A stretch of DNA of 64,000 bases from the NCBI RefSeq assembly GCF_014197615.1, contig NZ_JACIFY010000024.1:21724-85723 (forward strand), read 5' to 3'. The position numbers and the translations under genes are program-made. Origin of the DNA: Rhizobium esperanzae (GTDB lineage Bacteria; Pseudomonadota; Alphaproteobacteria; Rhizobiales; Rhizobiaceae). Shown here piece by piece: positions 17,259 through 25,723 of this stretch. A model generated the notes under the pieces. The model had not been told where the DNA came from and made no database searches. It saw only the letters and a program-made list of their open reading frames with translations. Each line of letters begins with the position of its first letter. Position 1 is the first letter of the stretch.

Positions 17259-17570
17259 ATGAGAGAACGCTATTGCCGCGTCTGCGGCGGCTGGCACCAG
17301 CTCGACCGCTGGCCGCACAGCTGCATGCCGGCGCAAAATACGGCGCAGTCGGATCTGCCGGCGCCGCATTTCGTCAGCGACAGCATCGATATCCGGTCGA
17401 TGCATGACGGCCGGCATTACACCTCGAAAGCCAAGTTGCGTTCCGAATACCGCGCGGCCGGCGTGGAAGAAATCGGCAACGAGAAGCCCCGGCCGATCGA
17501 AAGACCGAAGACGGATCGCAACGAGATCCGCAAGGAGCTGCGGCGGGTTTACGCCGAATACAACGCCTGA
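17259..17570 (+). CDS. Small phage protein with zinc-ribbon-like N-terminus
   Basis: 103 residues. The start MRERYCRVCGGWHQLDRWPH followed by SC gives CxxC...H...HxC, which could hold a zinc ion. The rest is basic and charged, with KTDRNEIRKELRRVYAEY at the end. Homologous small genes sit between portal and scaffold in related phage clusters. The function is not known; DNA or capsid contact is possible. Confidence 0.6.
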   Translation: MRERYCRVCGGWHQLDRWPHSCMPAQNTAQSDLPAPHFVSDSIDIRSMHDGRHYTSKAKLRSEYRAAGVEEIGNEKPRPIERPKTDRNEIRKELRRVYAEYNA

Positions 17571-17641
17571 CGCATGTCGCCGGACAACGACATGCACAAC
17601 GCCTGAACCGGGCATCAATCCCCGACATAGGAAATTTCCCA

Positions 17642-18658
17642 ATGGATATGGAAGACCTCAACGAGGCCGGCAACGGCAGCGAAGATTTTGGTGCGTTCGA
17701 CGACAAGCCCGTCAGCATCCGCGACAGCCTGAAGGCGGCGATCGACACCGTCGAAGGCACCGGACCGGGCGATACCGCCGGCCAGCCGCGCGACGGCGAA
17801 AATGGCCGCTTCCTGGCCAAGGGGCAGGAGCAGGCCGGCGCCCAGCAGGGGCCGCAGGCTGAGAGTCGCGGGCAGGGCGTCGAACAGCCTGCCGCCGGCG
17901 GCAGCCGGGTGCCGCCCGGCTGGTCGGCGGAAGCCAAGGCGCAATTCACCAGCCTTCCCGGCGAAGTGCAGGCGGCGATCGCCAAGCGCGAACAGGAGGT
18001 CGATAACGGCTTCCGCGTGCTGCAGGATTACAGGGGCCTCGAGGAATTCACGCCGCTGATCCGCCAGGCCGGCATGACCCATGCCGATGTCATGCGCCGG
18101 GCGATCGACTGGGAAAAGGCGCTGATCCGCGATCCCGTCAACACCGTTCTTCACGTCGCCAAGGTGGCCGGGGTCAATCTTCACGCCCTGGTCAACGGTC
18201 AGACGGGGGAGGCCCTGCAGCGCAATGCGCAGCAGGTGCAGCCGCAGCCTCGATCCATCAATGTCGAGGCCACGGTCGAACATGTTCTGCGGAAAAGGGA
18301 CACCGAAACTCAAGTCGATGCCTTCCTTTCCGACCCGGCAAACGCGCATGCCGAAGATGTGCTTGACGACATGGTCGCCCTTATCAACGCCGGGCGGGCA
18401 TCATCGCTTCAGGACGCCTACGACGCCGCTTGCTGGATGCGCCCGGACATTCGCCGCCAGTTGATCAGCCAGACTGCGCAGCCGGTCCACCAACACCAAG
18501 CCCAGAGGGCCGCAGCGGCAGATCAAGCCCGCCGCGCCTCGCGATCCATCTCTGGTTCTTCCGCCCCGGGCCCGACCCGCGACGCGGCAAGAGGCCAGCC
18601 CACCTCCATCCGGGACTCGCTGCGCGACGCCATGCGTTTTTCGCGCGGTCAGGTCTGA
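17642..18658 (+). CDS. Putative phage scaffolding protein
   Basis: 338 residues, rich in Gln, Ala and charged residues, directly before the major capsid gene, which is the normal position for a scaffold. A central helical part (WSAEAKAQFTSLPGEVQAAI, then KREQEVDNGFRVLQDYRGLE) resembles phage scaffolds of short-tailed phages. A short motif occurs at both ends, SIRDSLKAAIDT at residues 25-36 and SIRDSLRDAMRF near 323-334. It may be the capsid-binding element or an assembly helix used twice. ATG 17642 was used; the assignment rests mainly on position and composition. Confidence 0.65.
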   Translation: MDMEDLNEAGNGSEDFGAFDDKPVSIRDSLKAAIDTVEGTGPGDTAGQPRDGENGRFLAKGQEQAGAQQGPQAESRGQGVEQPAAGGSRVPPGWSAEAKAQFTSLPGEVQAAIAKREQEVDNGFRVLQDYRGLEEFTPLIRQAGMTHADVMRRAIDWEKALIRDPVNTVLHVAKVAGVNLHALVNGQTGEALQRNAQQVQPQPRSINVEATVEHVLRKRDTETQVDAFLSDPANAHAEDVLDDMVALINAGRASSLQDAYDAACWMRPDIRRQLISQTAQPVHQHQAQRAAAADQARRASRSISGSSAPGPTRDAARGQPTSIRDSLRDAMRFSRGQV

Positions 18659-18690
18659 TCAAAGGCCAATTCTGATCAAAGGAATGATCG

Positions 18691-19665
18691 ATGCCCATCT
18701 CGCCCAATCTCTCTGAAATCGTCACCACGACGCTGCGCAACCGCAGCGGCACGGTCGCCGACGACGTGACGAAGAACAACGGTCTTCTCACCCGTCTCAA
18801 CAGCCGCGGCCGCAAGAAGCCCATCTCCGGCGGCCGCACCATCGTCCAGGAACTGCAGTACCAGGAAAATTCCACCTTCAAGCGCTATTCCGGCTACGAC
18901 ATCCTGAACGTCCAGCCCTCCGACGTCATCACCGCCGCCGAATATGACCTGAAGCAGGCCGCAGTCGCCGTCTCCATGTCCGGCCTCGAACAGCTGCAGA
19001 ATTCCGGCGAGGATGCGATCCTCGACCTGCTCGAGCAGCGCATCGAGAATGCCGAAACGACGCTGAAGAACAACATCGCGCTCGATTGCTATTCCGACGG
19101 CACGGCCGATGGCGGGCGGCAGATCGGCGGCCTGCAGCTGCTGATCTCGACCTCTCCGACATCGGGCACCGTCGGCGGCATCTCGCGCGCCACCTGGGGT
19201 TTCTGGCGCAACCAGAAATTCTCGGCCTCGGCCGATGGCGGTGCGGCCGCCACCAACGCCAACATCCAGAGCTACATGAACCGGCTCTATATGTCCTGCG
19301 TGCGCGGCTCCGACGCGCCCGATCTCGTCGTTGCCGACAACAACTTCTTCCGCCTCTACTGGGAATCGCTGCAGGCGATCCAGCGCATCACCTCGGCCGA
19401 CAAGGGCATGGCCGGCTTCCAGTCGCTGCAATATATGGGCGCCGACGTGATTTTCGACGGCGGCTTCGGCGGCGGTGCGCCTCTGAACCAGATGTTCTTC
19501 CTCAACACCAAGTACCTGTTCTACCGCCCGCACCGCGACCGCGACATGGCGCCGATCGGTGACGAGCGCATGAACACCAACCAGGATGCCTTCGTGCAGC
19601 TCATGGGCTTCGCCGGCAACCTCACCATGAACAACGCCTTCCTGCAGGGCGTGCTGTTCGCCTGA
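18691..19665 (+). CDS. Phage major capsid protein
   Basis: 324 residues. Features are TIVQELQYQENSTFKRYSGY, a long helix NAETTLKNNIALDCYSDGTA, and a C-terminal LNTKYLFYRPHRDRDMAP followed by FVQLMGFAGNLTMNNAFLQG. The pattern agrees with major capsid proteins annotated in rhizobial short-tailed prophages, presumably of HK97 fold. The RBS AAAGGAATG lies just upstream. Position after the scaffold and before a likely decoration protein supports the call. Confidence 0.82.
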   Translation: MPISPNLSEIVTTTLRNRSGTVADDVTKNNGLLTRLNSRGRKKPISGGRTIVQELQYQENSTFKRYSGYDILNVQPSDVITAAEYDLKQAAVAVSMSGLEQLQNSGEDAILDLLEQRIENAETTLKNNIALDCYSDGTADGGRQIGGLQLLISTSPTSGTVGGISRATWGFWRNQKFSASADGGAAATNANIQSYMNRLYMSCVRGSDAPDLVVADNNFFRLYWESLQAIQRITSADKGMAGFQSLQYMGADVIFDGGFGGGAPLNQMFFLNTKYLFYRPHRDRDMAPIGDERMNTNQDAFVQLMGFAGNLTMNNAFLQGVLFA

Positions 19666-19686
19666 TCGAACGAAAGGAACAAGCAA

Positions 19687-20472
19687 ATGTCGATCGCAAC
19701 CATCCAGTCCGATCGTCTTGGCGCGAACCCGTTCGTCGTCGAAGGCCCGATCGTCTCCGGCTCCGGTATTCCCGGGCCGAACTTCGCCCTCGGCGCTATC
19801 GCCGGCGGCGATCGTGAATCCGAATGGGTCTATTGCCAGCTGGTGCTCGCCTCGCAGACGACGCTTCAGCCCGGCCAGTGGTTCCAGTGGACCCGGGATT
19901 ATGTCGCCTCGCTGCTGACCACGGCGGCTGCCGTCGTCGGCCAGCGCTGCGGCGTCTTTTCCGGTGCCGCCCAGCCGCCGACCGCGACCGGCGGCCCGGT
20001 CGGTGCCGTCACCCTTGCGGCCGGCACCTATTACATCTGGCTGCAGCGCAACGGCCAGGCGCCGTCGCAGGTGGCGACCGCAACGGCGGCCCTCGTCGTT
20101 GCCGAAACCACCGCCACCGCAGGCCAGGCAAGTGCGCCTGCCTCGGCGACGACAACCACCAAGGCGATCGCCAACGTCAACTTTGCGGCCGCCAACCAGA
20201 CCTTCACGGCAACCACCGTCAACGGCTCCAACCTGCTGACCAGCCTTTCCGGCCTCAATGCCGGTTCCGGCCCGTTCATCGGTGCGGCGGTTGCCGGCAC
20301 CGGCATATCGGGCGGCACGACGATCTCGGGCATCACCTACAACCCGAACGGCGTCGTCCAGAGCATCACGCTCTCGGCCAATGCCACCGCTAACGGCACG
20401 GGCATCACCATCACGGCGACGGGCGTGCTCGAAGCGACGCTGATGCGGCCGTTTTTGTCGAAGGTGAACTAA
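19687..20472 (+). CDS. Putative phage head decoration/structural protein
   Basis: 261 residues, beginning 21 bp after the capsid gene. The N-terminal part (NPFVVEGPIVSGSGIPGPNF) is followed by a compact domain with GQWFQWTRDYVA. The C-terminal half is Thr/Ala/Gly-rich (VAGTGISGGTTISGITYNPN), of the type seen in Ig-like or beta-rich surface domains. It is probably a capsid decoration protein, but no motif proves this. Confidence 0.5.
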   Translation: MSIATIQSDRLGANPFVVEGPIVSGSGIPGPNFALGAIAGGDRESEWVYCQLVLASQTTLQPGQWFQWTRDYVASLLTTAAAVVGQRCGVFSGAAQPPTATGGPVGAVTLAAGTYYIWLQRNGQAPSQVATATAALVVAETTATAGQASAPASATTTTKAIANVNFAAANQTFTATTVNGSNLLTSLSGLNAGSGPFIGAAVAGTGISGGTTISGITYNPNGVVQSITLSANATANGTGITITATGVLEATLMRPFLSKVN

Positions 20473-20499
20473 AAGCCCAAGCGTGCCGGCCTTTCTATA

Positions 20500-20650
20500 T
20501 GTGGCGTGCCCCTCATCCGCCTGCCGGCACCTTCTCCCCGTAAACGGGGAGAAGGGAACATGCCGCAACCTCTCCGTTCCCCGCAAACCCATCGCAGGGC
20601 ACGTCCCCTCTCCCCGCGAGCGGGGAGAGGGTTAGGGTGAGGGGCACGTC
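20500..20650. repeat. REP-like palindromes inside the phage module
   Basis: Two stems sit in tandem, CTTCTCCCCGTAAACGGGG then AGAAGG, and CCTCTCCCCGCGAGCGGGG then AGAGG. Flanking CCCCTCATCCGCCTGCCGG and GTTAGGGTGAGGGGCA make a larger inverted repeat. Such elements are widespread in Rhizobiales chromosomes. Their presence within the structural operon shows long residence in the host. Confidence 0.75.
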
Positions 20651-20722
20651 ACCGGCACGACGTCACATCAGGCGCATCCCTACCCATCCACATCTCCCCG
20701 CCATCAACAGCGAGCAAGCACC

Positions 20723-21286
20723 ATGCCCGACAATACCGGAATTTATGCCTCCTTCAGCCTCGAGCCGGTCGAGCAGACCTTTCTGACCGAGAAGGAGGGC
20801 CGGCCGATTTTTGCCGATAAGGAATTCGTCCGCATCTTCATCGCAGGTGACAAGCATACCGAAGTCTACCGCGAGGTGACCGACAACGACAAACAGCGTT
20901 TTGCCGACGCCTATAAGCGCTTCAAGGAAGGGGCCGAGGCCCGCGAGCAGCTGACCGGCACGCCGCTTTCGCAATGGCCTTATCTGAAGCCCAGCCAGAT
21001 CAAGGAGATGGAGGCGGTCAACATCTATACCGTCGAGCAGCTCGCCGCCCTTTCCGACACCGCCAAGCAGAAGATCGGCATGGGCGCCAACGAACTTGTC
21101 GCCGCCGCCCGGGCCTATCTCGCAACCGCCGAGAACTCCAGCGCCGCTTCCGCCTTTGCCGCCGAAAACGAGCGGCTGAAGGGCGAGGTCACCCGCCTGC
21201 AGGAGCAGATGAAGGAGATGGCCTTGCGTTTCGAGGCGATCGAAAAGGACGGCGAAGGCAAGGGCCGCAGCCGGCAGGCTGCCTGA
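20723..21286 (+). CDS. Phage structural-region protein with coiled coil
   Basis: 187 residues. The N-terminal half includes EGRPIFADKEFVRIFIAGDK and SQWPYLKPSQIKEMEAVNIY followed by TVEQLAALSD, which resembles helix-hairpin-helix-like repeats. The last 45 residues are a predicted coiled coil (FAAENERLKGEVTRLQEQMK). Similar small proteins occur between capsid and tail accessory genes in related prophages. Function unknown. Confidence 0.6.
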   Translation: MPDNTGIYASFSLEPVEQTFLTEKEGRPIFADKEFVRIFIAGDKHTEVYREVTDNDKQRFADAYKRFKEGAEAREQLTGTPLSQWPYLKPSQIKEMEAVNIYTVEQLAALSDTAKQKIGMGANELVAAARAYLATAENSSAASAFAAENERLKGEVTRLQEQMKEMALRFEAIEKDGEGKGRSRQAA

Positions 21287-21330
21287 CGACGCGCTGAACC
21301 AACATCCTGCCTTGAACGGAGATCTCCCGC

Positions 21331-22038
21331 ATGTCGCTCTTGACCATCATTCAGAACGTCTGCGCCGAGATCGACCTCGATCCGCCGGCGGCTGTCATGT
21401 CCTCGGCGGATCCGCAGATCATGCAGCTGCGCATCCTTTCCACCCGCGCCGGCCGCGACCTGATGCGCGAGCATGACTGGTCGGCGCTCTCGGTGGACAG
21501 GCAGTTCACCGCGACGGGTGTCAACCCCGAGCCGGCCGAGCCGCCCGCCGACTGGGACCGTTTTGCCGCCAATGCGAAGATCTGGAATGCCGCGCGCCTT
21601 TGGCAGCTGAACGGCCCGGTGGAACCGCAGACCTGGCAGCGCCAGACCATCCTGAACGCAAATCCGGTGCCGCAGATCTGGCGCATGGCCGGCGGCAAGC
21701 TCGACATCTACCCGAACGCCGCGGGCGAGACGATCCGATATGAATATATCTCCGGCTTCTGGGTGGCGGTGAACGGCGGGGCGAGTTTTGCCGGCAATTG
21801 GGCCAACGACACCGATACCGCCCGTTTCCCCGAAGACCTTCTCGAACTCTCGCTGATTTGGCGCTGGAAGCGGGCCAAGGGCCTCGATTACGGCGAGGAG
21901 ATCGCCAGCTTCGAGCGCTCCAAGGAAGCCGCCATCGGCGCCGATCGCGCCGCAGCACCCGTCGACCTCTCGCTGCCGGCGAGGGGGCAGGCGCCTCAGA
22001 ATTATTGGCCCGGCACGATCACGGTTGCAAATCCATGA
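21331..22038 (+). CDS. Phage tail accessory / head-tail adaptor protein
   Basis: 235 residues. The opening LLTIIQNVCAEIDLDPPAAV and the pattern RILSTRAGRDLMREHDWSAL are typical of gp4-like tail accessory factors or tail tubular protein A-like adaptors of short-tailed phages. Later YPNAAGETIRYEYISGFWVA and FPEDLLELSLIWRWKRAKGL are also family-like. It would bind the portal and connect to the tail tube. The stop overlaps the next gene as ATGA. Confidence 0.7.
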   Translation: MSLLTIIQNVCAEIDLDPPAAVMSSADPQIMQLRILSTRAGRDLMREHDWSALSVDRQFTATGVNPEPAEPPADWDRFAANAKIWNAARLWQLNGPVEPQTWQRQTILNANPVPQIWRMAGGKLDIYPNAAGETIRYEYISGFWVAVNGGASFAGNWANDTDTARFPEDLLELSLIWRWKRAKGLDYGEEIASFERSKEAAIGADRAAAPVDLSLPARGQAPQNYWPGTITVANP

Positions 22039-23858
22039 CCCGCAGACCTGTTCCCCCCAACGGCCGCACCGGCCGCGTTTCGCCGGGCAAAGACTGGACC
22101 GCGCCGATCGGCGGCTGGCGAACCGATGTCGAGATGGCGGATATGCCTGCCGACGCGGCCTTCCAGCTTGACAATTTCTTTCCCGAGGCCAACCGGGTTC
22201 GCGCCCGCTACGGCTTCCTTCCCTTCGCCACCGGTCTTGGCGGCGACGTGCAGACGGTGATTGCCTATTCCGGCGTCGGCAACAGGCTGTTTGCCGCCGC
22301 CGGAGACAAGATCTTCGACGTGACGGTCGGCGGGGCCGCCGGTGCGCCCGTCGTCTCGGGCCTCTCCAGCGCCCACTGGTCGGTGCAGCAATATACCAAC
22401 CCGGCCGGCCAGGAATTCCTGCGCCTGGTCAACGGCCTCGACACGCCGCTGCTCTTCAACGGCGCCTCCTGGACCAACAATTTTCTCACCGGCACCGCAA
22501 CGCTTGCCACCCAGAACGTCGCCGTCCGCAACACGGCCTATACGCTGAGCTTCTTCGGCACCGGCTCGGTGGCGCTTTCCGGCGCCTTCACCGGCACGCT
22601 GAACGGCACCGGCGTCAACAACCGGGTGTCGCTCACCTTCACGCCGGCGGCCGGCACGCTTGTTGTCACCGTGACGGGCTCGGTCACCAATGCGCAGCTG
22701 GAAAAAGGCGCGGCCGCCACAGCTTACGTTGCCTCGACGATGATCACAGGCATACCCGACGCCTCGCTGCTGATCGCGGTGACGGCCTATCGCTCGCGCC
22801 TGTGGTTCATCGAGAAGAACTCGACCAATGTCTGGTATCTCGCCACCGATGCCGTCAGCGGGGCGGCAACGGTTCTGCCGGTCGGCGGCAATATGAAATA
22901 TGGCGGCACGCTGGTTGCGATCAACGTCTGGACGATTCCGGTTTCCACCGGCCTGCAGCAATGCCTGGTGCTGATCTCCTCGGAAGGCGAGGTGATCGTC
23001 TTCCAGGGCTCCGATCCGGCAAATGCCGCCAATTGGAGCCTGATCGGCACCTTCAAGCTCGGCCGGCCGCTTGGGCTCGATCGCTGTCTGCTGTCGGTCG
23101 GCGCCGATCTCGCCATCATGACGACCGACGGCATCGTGCCGATCACCAAGGCGGTACAGCTCGACCGCGGCGCCACCAGCCTCGGCGCGATCACCGCCAG
23201 GATCGGCCCGACATGGCGCGAGACGGTGGCCGCCACCGGCACGACCTCAGGGGAGTGGCAGCTTTCGAGCTTCCCGGCCAGGCAGATGGCGATCGTCAAC
23301 CTGCCATCGTCTTTCGGCCCCTATCAATATGTGATGAACACCGAGACCGGGGCCTGGTGCCGCTTCGTCGGCATGCCGGCCTCCTGCTGGGCGACATGGC
23401 AGGACCGGCTGTTCTTCGGGGCGGCCGACGGCACGGTCTACGAGGCGGAGGTCGGCGCCAACGACAACGGCGTGGCGATCGACGCGCTGATGGTCGGCGC
23501 CTGGAGCCGCTATGGCGACGGGCTCTCGACCAAGCTTTCGAAGCTGATCGGCGTGACGGCGCAGATCGGCGTGTCCACGGTGATGTATGCCGGCATCTCC
23601 GTCGACTACCAGACGAAGATCCCGACAGCGCTTCTCTCCTCGGTCGAAAACAATGCGGCGGCGAAATGGGGAACGGCGATCTGGGGCGTGTCGAAATTCC
23701 CCGGCATTTCGCTGGTGCGCAAATTCGCCTCCGCCGGCGGGGCGGGCTCGGCGCTGGCACCGACGATCCGCGCGCTGATCTCCGGCTCATCCGGTTCCGT
23801 CTCCGAGGCCGCCGTTGTCGGCGGCTCGGTGCTTTACGAAAAGGGCGCGCCGATTTGA
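22035..23858 (+). CDS. Phage tail tubular protein B-like nozzle protein
   Basis: 607 residues from ATG 22035, in a 4-bp ATGA overlap with the adaptor gene. The start WTAPIGGWRTDVEMADMPAD, then AAFQLDNFFPEANRVRARYG, describes the N-terminus of tail nozzle proteins of short-tailed phages. The middle contains beta-propeller-like strands (SRLWFIEKNSTNVWYLATDA, MNTETGAWCRFVGMPASCWA, FFGAADGTVYEAEVG). These proteins form the end of the stubby tail. Size and position fit well. Confidence 0.72.
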   Translation: MTRRPVPPNGRTGRVSPGKDWTAPIGGWRTDVEMADMPADAAFQLDNFFPEANRVRARYGFLPFATGLGGDVQTVIAYSGVGNRLFAAAGDKIFDVTVGGAAGAPVVSGLSSAHWSVQQYTNPAGQEFLRLVNGLDTPLLFNGASWTNNFLTGTATLATQNVAVRNTAYTLSFFGTGSVALSGAFTGTLNGTGVNNRVSLTFTPAAGTLVVTVTGSVTNAQLEKGAAATAYVASTMITGIPDASLLIAVTAYRSRLWFIEKNSTNVWYLATDAVSGAATVLPVGGNMKYGGTLVAINVWTIPVSTGLQQCLVLISSEGEVIVFQGSDPANAANWSLIGTFKLGRPLGLDRCLLSVGADLAIMTTDGIVPITKAVQLDRGATSLGAITARIGPTWRETVAATGTTSGEWQLSSFPARQMAIVNLPSSFGPYQYVMNTETGAWCRFVGMPASCWATWQDRLFFGAADGTVYEAEVGANDNGVAIDALMVGAWSRYGDGLSTKLSKLIGVTAQIGVSTVMYAGISVDYQTKIPTALLSSVENNAAAKWGTAIWGVSKFPGISLVRKFASAGGAGSALAPTIRALISGSSGSVSEAAVVGGSVLYEKGAPI

Positions 23859-24271
23859 TCGTCTCCCAACCCAGCGAGGAGATCGCCGCCTGGGTGGGCA
23901 GCAGGATCGGCGTCGCCTTCCACCCGCCTTACACCACACTCGCCCATATCGACCGCGGCCGGATCATCGCCGGCTTCGTCTTCAACGTCTGGACCGAACA
24001 TGACGTCGAGGTTTCGCTCGCCGCCGACCGGCTGTCGCTGACGCTGATGCGATCGGTCTTCCGTTATGTCGTGCATCAGCTCGGCTGCCGCCGCGCAACC
24101 GCCAGGACACGTGCCGATAATGCCGAGGCCCAGCGGCTTCTCATGCGGCTCGGCGCCCGTCTGGAAGGCCGCCAGCAGGCCTATTTCGGCGACTGCGACG
24201 CGCTGCTTTACGCAATCATGAAGGAGGATTTTCCCTATGGTCTCCACGCCGAAGGCCCCGAAGGCACCTGA
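23855..24271 (+). CDS. GNAT-like phage protein, TTG start
   Basis: 138 residues. The first codon is TTG 23855, overlapping the previous stop as TTGA. The sequence has the outline of a GNAT acetyltransferase: IAGFVFNVWTEHDVEVSLAA, then FRYVVHQLGCRRATARTRAD and NAEAQRLLMRLGARLEGRQQ. Such GNAT-like proteins are found in tail regions of many short-tailed phages, where the catalytic role is uncertain. The last 35 bases overlap the next gene. Confidence 0.65.
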   Translation: MIVSQPSEEIAAWVGSRIGVAFHPPYTTLAHIDRGRIIAGFVFNVWTEHDVEVSLAADRLSLTLMRSVFRYVVHQLGCRRATARTRADNAEAQRLLMRLGARLEGRQQAYFGDCDALLYAIMKEDFPYGLHAEGPEGT

Positions 24272-25244
24272 TCCAAAGCAGACCGCAGCGGCGCAGACGG
24301 CCACCAACGTCGACACCGCCATTGCCAACTCCGGCCTGAGCTATGTCAACCAGTACACGCCTGACGGCGCGCTGGAATACAAGACTACCGGCTATCAGAC
24401 GATGACCGACCAGAACGGGAAGACATACCAGATCCCGATCCGGTCGGCCTATCAGACCTATTCGCCCGAGAACCAGGCGATCTACGACCAGACGCAGCAG
24501 ACGCAGCTCGGCCTTGCCAGGCTCGCCAACGACCAGACCAATAAAATATCCGGCGTGCTCGGCACCAATGTCGATCTCAGTTCGGGCAATGTCGACAAAT
24601 ACGTCAACGACCATTGGCAGTCCGGCTTCAATAACCAGTGGGACCGCGACCAGGCGAGCCTCGATCAGAGCCTGGCCGACAAGGGCATCTCGATGGGCTC
24701 GGCCGCCTACGACAACGCCATGCGCGATTTTTCCACCCGCAAGCAGGCCGCCTCCGACCAGTATCTGGGCGACATGTATTCGAACGCCCAGAACGCCATC
24801 CTGACCGAGCGCAACCAGCCGCTGAACGAGATTTCGGCGCTGATGTCGGGCTCGCAGGTGCATCAGCCAAGCTATGTCAATTCGCCGACGACGCAGCTGC
24901 CGACGGTCGATCAGGCCGGGCTGATCAATGAGAACTACAATCAGAAGATGGGTCAGTACAATCAGCAGCTCGCCCAGTCGAACGCCGCTATGGGCGGCCT
25001 GTTCGGCCTCGGCGGCTCGCTGCTGGGCGGCTGGGCGATGAAATCCGACCGGCGGCTGAAGGAAGACATCAGACGGGTCGGCAGCCTGGATAACGGCCTG
25101 CCGGTCTACGCATTCCGCTACAAGGAGGGCGGCCCGATGCAGATCGGCCTGATGTCCGACGATGTGCGCAAGCTCCATCCGGAAGCCGTACTCGAAGCTG
25201 CCGACGGCTTCGACCGCGTCGATTACGAAAGGGCCGTCGCATGA
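24237..25244 (+). CDS. Tail protein with C-terminal S74-type intramolecular chaperone
   Basis: 335 residues. The N-terminal half is low-complexity Gln/Ala/Thr-rich (PKAPDPKQTAAAQTATNV) and helical, and a Gly-rich turn LFGLGGSLLGGWAMK precedes the C-terminal domain. That domain starts near residue 265 with KSDRRLKEDIRRVGSLDNGL and continues YAFRYKEGGPMQIGLMSDDV, the core of the S74 peptidase/intramolecular chaperone family. In fibre proteins this domain trimerises the shaft and is then cleaved off at the Ser of the SDRRLKE-type site. The last four bases overlap the next start. Confidence 0.75.
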   Translation: MVSTPKAPKAPDPKQTAAAQTATNVDTAIANSGLSYVNQYTPDGALEYKTTGYQTMTDQNGKTYQIPIRSAYQTYSPENQAIYDQTQQTQLGLARLANDQTNKISGVLGTNVDLSSGNVDKYVNDHWQSGFNNQWDRDQASLDQSLADKGISMGSAAYDNAMRDFSTRKQAASDQYLGDMYSNAQNAILTERNQPLNEISALMSGSQVHQPSYVNSPTTQLPTVDQAGLINENYNQKMGQYNQQLAQSNAAMGGLFGLGGSLLGGWAMKSDRRLKEDIRRVGSLDNGLPVYAFRYKEGGPMQIGLMSDDVRKLHPEAVLEAADGFDRVDYERAVA

Positions 25245-25564
25245 TCCCAACCATCTCAGGCGGCAATACCGGCAGGACACAGGGCGACATCGACGACCAG
25301 CGCAAGCGGCTGGCCTACGCCATGCTGCAGCAGGGCATGGATACGAGCCCGGTGCAATCGCCGTGGGAAGGGGTCGCGCGGCTTGCCGAGAGTGGGCTCG
25401 GCGGCTTGGCGGTTCGCCAACAGCGGCAGGCGCAGCAGGCAGGCGCCGGGTCAAGGTGCCGTCGCTCCGACAGGCCTGCCATCCGCACCAGCGCCGGCCT
25501 CTCCCGGCTTCCTGTCGCTGTTCTTCGGTGGCGGACCGACGCGCCGGACTGGCGGCTGAATTAA
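25241..25564 (+). pseudogene. Small phage protein, C-terminus frameshifted
   Basis: From ATG 25241 the N-terminal 65 residues (NTGRTQGDIDDQRKRLAYAM, LQQGMDTSPVQSPWEGVARL) closely match the N-terminus of the 702-residue protein at 25724. After about 25440 the frame in use becomes Arg-rich. One base along, the frame reads GQGAVAPTGLPSAPAPASPG, ending FFGGGPTRRTGG and TGA 25559, which looks like the original C-terminus. A one-base insertion is the simplest explanation; a sequencing error or programmed shift cannot be excluded. Confidence 0.55.
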
Positions 25565-25722
25565 GACATCTGCCGCGTCGGCGGAGGATAACGGCCTGCC
25601 GGTCGATCCCTACCGATACAAGGAGGCGGTCCGATCCGGATCGGCCTCGTGTTCAACAATGTGTAAAAAATCCATCCAGACAGACGGTTTCGACCGCGTC
25701 TTCTACGAAAGGGCAGTGGAGC
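25556..25722 (+). pseudogene. Decayed second copy of the S74 chaperone C-terminus
   Basis: The DNA matches 25056-25240 with deletions and substitutions. CTGAATTAAGACATC corresponds to CTGAAGGAAGACATC, GATAACGGCCTGCCGGTC is identical in both, ACAAGGAGGCGGTCCG corresponds to ACAAGGAGGGCGGCCC, and GGTTTCGACCGCGTC to GGCTTCGACCGCGTC. In-frame stops (for example in GAATTAAGAC) show that it cannot be translated. Together with the next gene it marks a tandem duplication of the S74 end plus the following gene start. Confidence 0.75.
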
Positions 25723-25723
25723 A

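Noticed and set aside
14901..17642. Very long minus-strand open frame (over 900 codons) opposite terminase and portal
   Set aside because: It is His/Arg/Leu-rich with no domain pattern and mirrors strongly coding plus-strand genes; long antisense frames are usual in GC-rich DNA.
18676..20592. Minus-strand open frame opposite the capsid gene
   Set aside because: Arg/Gly-rich low-information sequence without ribosome binding site; the capsid and following protein explain the coding signal.
25056..25722. Programmed frameshift joining the small gene to the S74 remnant
   Set aside because: The remnant contains several stops and deletions, so no single shift would give a continuous protein; decay after duplication is simpler.
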